Part shown: piece after piece, positions 5,411-8,295 of the stretch
How the letters are laid out: every line of letters starts with the position of its first letter
Numbering within the stretch: the stretch's first letter is position 1
DNA from: Candidatus Parcubacteria bacterium
Lineage (GTDB): Bacteria > Patescibacteriota > Minisyncoccia > JAHIHE01 > JAGLIN01
DNA: 8,295 bases
Assembly: GCA_023142975.1 (NCBI GenBank)
Contig: JAGLIN010000005.1
Coordinates: 1-8,295, forward strand
Direction: 5' to 3'
Notes under the pieces: model-generated
Databases searched by the model: none
What the model was told of the DNA's origin: nothing
Seen by the model: only the letters and a program-made list of their open reading frames with translations
Position numbers and translations under genes: made by a program

Positions 5411-6875
5411 ATTTCACAACCTTTCCTTCCAAATTCCAAAACTTAGCTTTAGTAATTTTTACCTCTAAAAATTCTCCCTCCTTAATTCCTAATTCCTGAT
5501 TCTTAATTCCCATCTTCACATTTTTAAAACTCCTCGTCTTTCCATAAATAAAATCTTCATCAACTTTCTCAACCAAAACTTCAACAACCTTTCCAACATA
5601 TTTCTGATTATTTTCTAAAGCTGTTTCTTTTAAAATCTCCGTCAAAACTTTTTCACGACGCTTCTTTTCTTCCCAACTAACATTATCTTTCATTTTATAA
5701 GAAGCCGTGCCGACGCGAGGGGAATATTTATTTATGTAAACCATATCAAATTTTGCTTCCCTCATAACTTCAACTGTTTTTTGAAATTGTTTTTCTGTTT
5801 CACCGGGAAATCCGACAATTATATCCGTTGTTATCGCGGCATCTGGAATATGTTTTCTAATCAAATTTACTAAATCTAAAAAATGTTCCGCCGTATATTT
5901 TCTGTTCATTTTTTTCAAAATTTCATCATCGCCTGACTGCAAAGCGAGATGAAGATGCGGCGTTACTTTTTCGCATTCTGAAATAGTTTTAATCAACTCT
6001 TTTGTAATATCCTTTGGATGACTACTCAAAAACCTAATCCAAAAATTCCCGGGGATGTTGTTGATTAGTTTTAATAATTTCGGAAAATCAATTACTCTCG
6101 TCATTCCAACGCTCTTTGTCATTCCCGCGGAGGCGGGAATCCAGTTGGTTGGGTTGGATTTATTATAACTATTTACATTCTGCCCCAATAAAATAATTTC
6201 TTTATATTTATTATCAACCAACTCTGTAATCTCGCCAATTATTTCTTTCACTGGTCTTGATTTTTCTCTTCCTCTTGTATATGGCACAACGCAATAAGAA
6301 CAGAAATTATTACAACCCGTCATAATCGGCACATAAGCGGAGAAATTGCTTTGATATTTTGGTTGGATTTGGAAATAACTATCATTGTCATTGCTGTCAT
6401 TCTGAATCCGTTCGGCAAACTCAGGACAGGCTTGTTTCAGAATCTTTTGTTTATTACCGCCAATTTTGCCTACTTTGATAACAGATAGTTTTGAGGATAT
6501 AGGAACAGTCAAGTCGTTATTTTTTGAAGATCCTGAAACAAGTTCAGGATGACAATCTGACAATTGTTTTATCTTCTTTATATCAATAACCAAATCAAAC
6601 AATTTCTCAAATCTTTCTTTGTCACTTTCCAAAACACACCCTGTTAAAACTATTTTTAAATCAGGATTTTTCTTTTTGTATTGTTTATACTTTTTAAAAT
6701 TCCCCGCAATTCTATCTACTGCCGATTTTCTGACACTGCACATATTAATCACAATCAAATCAGCCTCGCTTTCTTGCGCTGTTTTTTTGTATCCTTCTTT
6801 TTCTAATACACTCGCAATTCTCTCCGAATCCGAATAATTCATTTGACAGCCGTATGTTTTGATGTGGTATTTCAT
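5409..6875 (-). CDS. miaB: tRNA-2-methylthio-N6-dimethylallyladenosine synthase
   Basis: MiaB is a radical-SAM methylthiotransferase that turns i6A37, made by MiaA, into ms2i6A37. I start at ATG 6875 (488 aa) because YHIKTYGCQMN opens the family domain. The frame upstream only translates a 21-bp tandem repeat and the divergent promoter. C10, C46 and C80 (YGCQMN, NMCSVR, TGCVL) hold the auxiliary cluster. C188-x3-C192-x2-C195 (GCNNFCSYC) holds the radical-SAM cluster. TDIIVGFPGET and a C-terminal TRAM domain follow. The protein is longer than most MiaB because four stretches come from repeats: residues about 107-116, 145-161 and 245-253, and a heptad-derived stretch in the TRAM domain. All lie in linkers or loops and leave catalytic motifs intact. 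No Shine-Dalgarno sequence precedes the start. Confidence 0.95.
   Translation of the reverse strand: MKYHIKTYGCQMNYSDSERIASVLEKEGYKKTAQESEADLIVINMCSVRKSAVDRIAGNFKKYKQYKKKNPDLKIVLTGCVLESDKERFEKLFDLVIDIKKIKQLSDCHPELVSGSSKNNDLTVPISSKLSVIKVGKIGGNKQKILKQACPEFAERIQNDSNDNDSYFQIQPKYQSNFSAYVPIMTGCNNFCSYCVVPYTRGREKSRPVKEIIGEITELVDNKYKEIILLGQNVNSYNKSNPTNWIPASAGMTKSVGMTRVIDFPKLLKLINNIPGNFWIRFLSSHPKDITKELIKTISECEKVTPHLHLALQSGDDEILKKMNRKYTAEHFLDLVNLIRKHIPDAAITTDIIVGFPGETEKQFQKTVEVMREAKFDMVYINKYSPRVGTASYKMKDNVSWEEKKRREKVLTEILKETALENNQKYVGKVVEVLVEKVDEDFIYGKTRSFKNVKMGIKNQELGIKEGEFLEVKITKAKFWNLEGKVVK
5483..5510. repeat. Heptanucleotide tandem repeat in the miaB TRAM-domain region
   Basis: Four 7-bp units follow one another: TAATTCC, TAATTCC, TGATTCT and TAATTCC. 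On the minus strand they read GGAATTA-type units and encode the ELGIK-like stretch GIKNQELGIK between KNVKM and GEFLEV, where TRAM domains usually have a shorter loop. A 7-bp unit shifts frame with any single-copy gain or loss, so only changes of three units at a time keep the frame. Confidence 0.75.
6116..6144. repeat. Palindromic repeat inserted in frame in miaB (WIPASAGMT type)
   Basis: A perfect stem ATTCCCGC (6121-6128) with GCGGGAAT (6133-6140) closes a GGAG loop, flanked by TTGTC and CCAG. The minus strand encodes W245-IPASAGM-T253. A partial GTCATTCC copy lies 18 bp away (6100-6107), giving the second GMT in GMTKSVGMTR. It is the same element type as the intergenic copy at 3481-3506. 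Confidence 0.88.
6396..6444. repeat. Palindromic repeat inserted in frame in miaB (ACPEFAERIQND type)
   Basis: Outer arms ATTCTGAA (6399-6406) and TTCAGAAT (6436-6443) are perfect, with inner TCC/GGA pairing and a centre of about 20 nt. The minus strand reads ILKQACPEFAERIQND (about residues 145-160), in the linker between the N-terminal cluster domain and the radical-SAM domain. Confidence 0.8.
6529..6554. repeat. Palindromic repeat inserted in frame in miaB (CHPELVSGS type)
   Basis: Arms ATCCTGAA (6530-6537) and TTCAGGAT (6543-6550) are perfect around a 5-nt ACAAG loop, with GACA after the right arm. The minus strand encodes C108-HPELVSG-S116. I know this peptide as a common translation of interspersed repeats in bacterial ORFs. 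The inserted Cys is not part of the cluster set. Confidence 0.85.
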
Positions 6876-6882
6876 AATTTTA

Positions 6883-6911
6883 TTGACAAATTGTAATATT
6901 TTATTTATATT
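6883..6911 (+). promoter_or_regulatory. Putative promoter of the 125-aa gene
   Basis: A perfect TTGACA (6883-6888), a 17-bp spacer and TATATT (6906-6911, five of six) give a start near 6918. The -35 lies only 7 bp from the divergent miaB ATG. The -10 overlaps the first copy of the 21-bp tandem repeat. Confidence 0.65.
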
Positions 6912-6948
6912 GCTTGTAGTATTCATAATATTGCTTGTAGTATTCATA
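6907..6948. repeat. Perfect 21-bp tandem duplication in the miaB / 125-aa gene intergenic region
   Basis: Two identical 21-bp copies (6907-6927 and 6928-6948) lie head to tail, containing TTGCTTGTAGTATTCATA. The first overlaps the -10 box and start region, and the second ends at the ribosome binding site. A 21-bp period is two turns of B-DNA, so a repeated protein-binding site is possible. A simple slippage duplication is the plain alternative. Confidence 0.85.
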
Positions 6949-6962
6949 GGAGAGAAATACAA

Positions 6963-7340
6963 ATGAAAATAAAATTATCAGGAAGAAATGTCAACTTACA
7001 TTTTAAGGGATTGTTTGGACTAAAAGCTGGCTGTCAGATATTTCAGAAGAATCTCTATTCTGATGAATGGGAACCAGCCATTGTAATGGGCTTTGTTTCA
7101 ATTGACGGCGAGAAATTTATTGTAACTGTGACACCAGAAGGCGTCTATCAATATGGAAATAAAAAGAAGAATCTTCTTAGAGTGATAAGAATTTATTCAT
7201 GTCCGAACAAAAAGCAAAAAAGTTTTACGCCTGAAAAATTTTTAAGTCTCTATGATGAATTTTCTAAACAAGTAGAGGTAAAAGGTGAGCATGGCATACA
7301 AAAAATGTTAATGCGATGTCATAAAATAAACTTCAGGTAG
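6963..7340 (+). CDS. Hypothetical protein, 125 aa, possibly a small beta-barrel
   Basis: The gene has a clear promoter, AGGAG (6948-6952) 10 nt before ATG, and a terminator overlapping its stop, so it is very likely real. The protein is basic, with no signal peptide or membrane segment. Its middle (CQIFQKNLYSDEWEPAIVMGFVSIDGEKFIVTVTPEGVYQYGNKKKNLLRVIRIY) alternates short probable strands with turns, as in SH3- or Tudor-like barrels. The C-terminal half (SFTPEKFLSLYDEFSKQV) is helical and ends in a basic tail (RCHKINFR). I recognise no family. It is divergent from miaB and convergent with thrS. The basic charge would allow nucleic-acid binding, but this is a guess. Confidence 0.7.
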   Translation: MKIKLSGRNVNLHFKGLFGLKAGCQIFQKNLYSDEWEPAIVMGFVSIDGEKFIVTVTPEGVYQYGNKKKNLLRVIRIYSCPNKKQKSFTPEKFLSLYDEFSKQVEVKGEHGIQKMLMRCHKINFR

Positions 7341-7370
7341 GAGCATAATATTGTGTCTCCTATTTTTTTT
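7338..7370 (+). terminator. Intrinsic terminator shared with two convergent stop codons
   Basis: TAGGAG (7338-7343) pairs with CTCCTA (7357-7362) around a 13-nt loop, followed by eight T residues (7363-7370). The left arm contains the TAG stop of the 125-aa gene. The right arm contains the thrS stop (complement of 7360-7362), and the T-tract encodes lysines at the ThrRS C-terminus. No T-tail exists for the minus strand. Confidence 0.75.
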
Positions 7371-8295
7371 CATCAATTTTCTTTTTAGTTTTCTCAATAA
7401 ACTCCTCAATCCCCATATCTTCAATCTCTCTTAAACCCCTCAATCGCACAGCAACAGAATTATTTTTTTCTTCTTTCTCTCCAACAACCAACATATAAGG
7501 AATTTTCTGCTTCTCTGCGTCTCTAATTTTTTTACCAATACTCTCATTACTATCATCAATTTCCGATCTAATACTATTTTCTAAAAGCAAAGAATTTACT
7601 TTCTTCGCATAATCAATATGCTTTTCAGAAGATACCGGCAGGATTTTAACTTGAAGAGGGGAGAGCCAAAGCGGAAAAGCGCCAGCGTAATGTTCTATTA
7701 AAAGAGCTAAAAATCGTTCATAAGAACCTAAGATAGCGCGATGAACCATAACCACAAATTCATCTTTGCCTTTTTCATTCGTATAAACCAGATCAAAGCG
7801 TTTTGGCGTGGCAAAATCAAGCTGGACAGTTGGGATTTGAATTTCCTTTCCCATAGAATCTCTAAACATAAAATCAAGCTTGGGTCCATAGAGAGCGGCT
7901 TCTCCTTCAATTTTTTTAGCGTCTAATTTCATTTCTTTTGAAACATCTTCTAACATTTTTTCGCATTTATCCCAATCTTCGGGTTCCCCGATATATTTTT
8001 CTGGATGGCTATAATCTCTTACAGAAAGAGAAACCCAATGATTTCCCCAAAGACCAATGGCGCTATAAAAATCCTTAATTATATTTACCATATTTTTCAC
8101 TTCCTCTTTCACCTGTTCTACGCGACAAAAAGAATGACCGTCTTCAACCGTAATCGCGTAAACCCTATTTAACCCGCCAACTTCTCCTGATTTTTCAGCT
8201 CTATATTGTTTTTCCGATTCCATATATCTTATTGGCAAGTCACGATATGATCGTTTTTGTGAAGCGTAAATTTGTGTTTGGTGCGGGCATTGAAC
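7360..8295 (-). CDS. thrS: Threonine-tRNA ligase, C-terminal 311 residues (5' part outside window)
   Basis: The frame is open through the right edge, so the N-terminal editing part and the start of the catalytic domain are missing. A TTG at 8238 is internal and is not the start. ThrRS charges tRNA(Thr) with threonine using a catalytic zinc ion. All three zinc ligands can be placed: Cys in QCPHQ (fragment residue 3), His54 in EDGHSFC and His185 in VHRAILGS. Motif 2 is seen as RSYRDLPIRYMESEKQYRAEKSG. Motif 3 is seen in HRAILGSYERFLALLIEHYAGAFPLWL. The C-terminal anticodon-binding domain follows (VKILPVSSEKHIDYAKKV to AVRLRGLREIEDMG). Several normally conserved positions differ (QCPHQ for NCPGH or NCPHH, YAITVED for RxFTQDD), consistent with a divergent lineage. 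It ends in TAG, overlapping the plus-strand terminator. Confidence 0.95.
   Translation of the reverse strand, partial: VQCPHQTQIYASQKRSYRDLPIRYMESEKQYRAEKSGEVGGLNRVYAITVEDGHSFCRVEQVKEEVKNMVNIIKDFYSAIGLWGNHWVSLSVRDYSHPEKYIGEPEDWDKCEKMLEDVSKEMKLDAKKIEGEAALYGPKLDFMFRDSMGKEIQIPTVQLDFATPKRFDLVYTNEKGKDEFVVMVHRAILGSYERFLALLIEHYAGAFPLWLSPLQVKILPVSSEKHIDYAKKVNSLLLENSIRSEIDDSNESIGKKIRDAEKQKIPYMLVVGEKEEKNNSVAVRLRGLREIEDMGIEEFIEKTKKKIDEKK

Noticed and set aside
6876..6962. N-terminal extension of MiaB by 29 residues to an in-frame ATG at 6962
   Set aside because: The extra residues only translate the 21-bp tandem repeat and the divergent promoter; family homology begins at the ATG at 6875.
8236..8238. 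TTG at 8238 as the start of thrS
   Set aside because: The conserved ThrRS sequence (QCPHQ, RSYRD) continues upstream in the same frame to the window edge.

Overview
The window is AT-rich (roughly one third G+C by eye) and bacterial. It carries translation and tRNA-modification genes in a loose arrangement with many small solitary genes. Few housekeeping starts have a Shine-Dalgarno sequence, the ThrRS motifs are divergent, and short palindromic repeats are dispersed throughout. This would fit a Patescibacteria/CPR (Parcubacteria-like) genome, but that placement is inference. TGA ends miaA, so codes that read TGA as an amino acid (for example SR1/Gracilibacteria) are unlikely.

Layout. 1-768 (minus, runs off the left edge): class II aldolase-family enzyme. 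769-1509: 741 bp without a convincing protein gene, but with three plus-strand promoters, a perfect 18-bp hairpin and a second segment rich in hairpins; I read it as two candidate small RNA units followed by the gatB promoter and leader. 1510-3463 (plus): gatB and a nucleoside-deaminase-family gene, 1 nt apart. 3464-3639: gap between convergent genes, filled with palindromic repeats. From 3640 to the right edge, three translation genes lie on the minus strand (miaA, miaB and the 3' part of thrS). Between them sit three short plus-strand genes of unknown function (79, about 130 and 125 aa), each with its own ribosome binding site and terminator; two also have a clear promoter.

Function. GatB (Asn/Gln-tRNA amidation), ThrRS (Thr-tRNA charging), MiaA and MiaB (i6A37 then ms2i6A37) all act on tRNA. 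MiaA and MiaB are consecutive enzymes of one pathway, although their genes are separated by two small genes on the other strand.

Most notable. Palindromic repeats sit in frame inside both miaA (one element of about 72 bp) and miaB (three different elements plus a heptanucleotide tandem array). They add peptides such as CHPELVSGS and WIPASAGMT without breaking catalytic motifs. Related repeats occur in the 3464-3639 gap. This resembles the Rickettsia palindromic elements known from protein-coding genes. The second point of interest is the possible pair of small RNAs upstream of gatB, which share 9-nt and 11-nt complementary segments.
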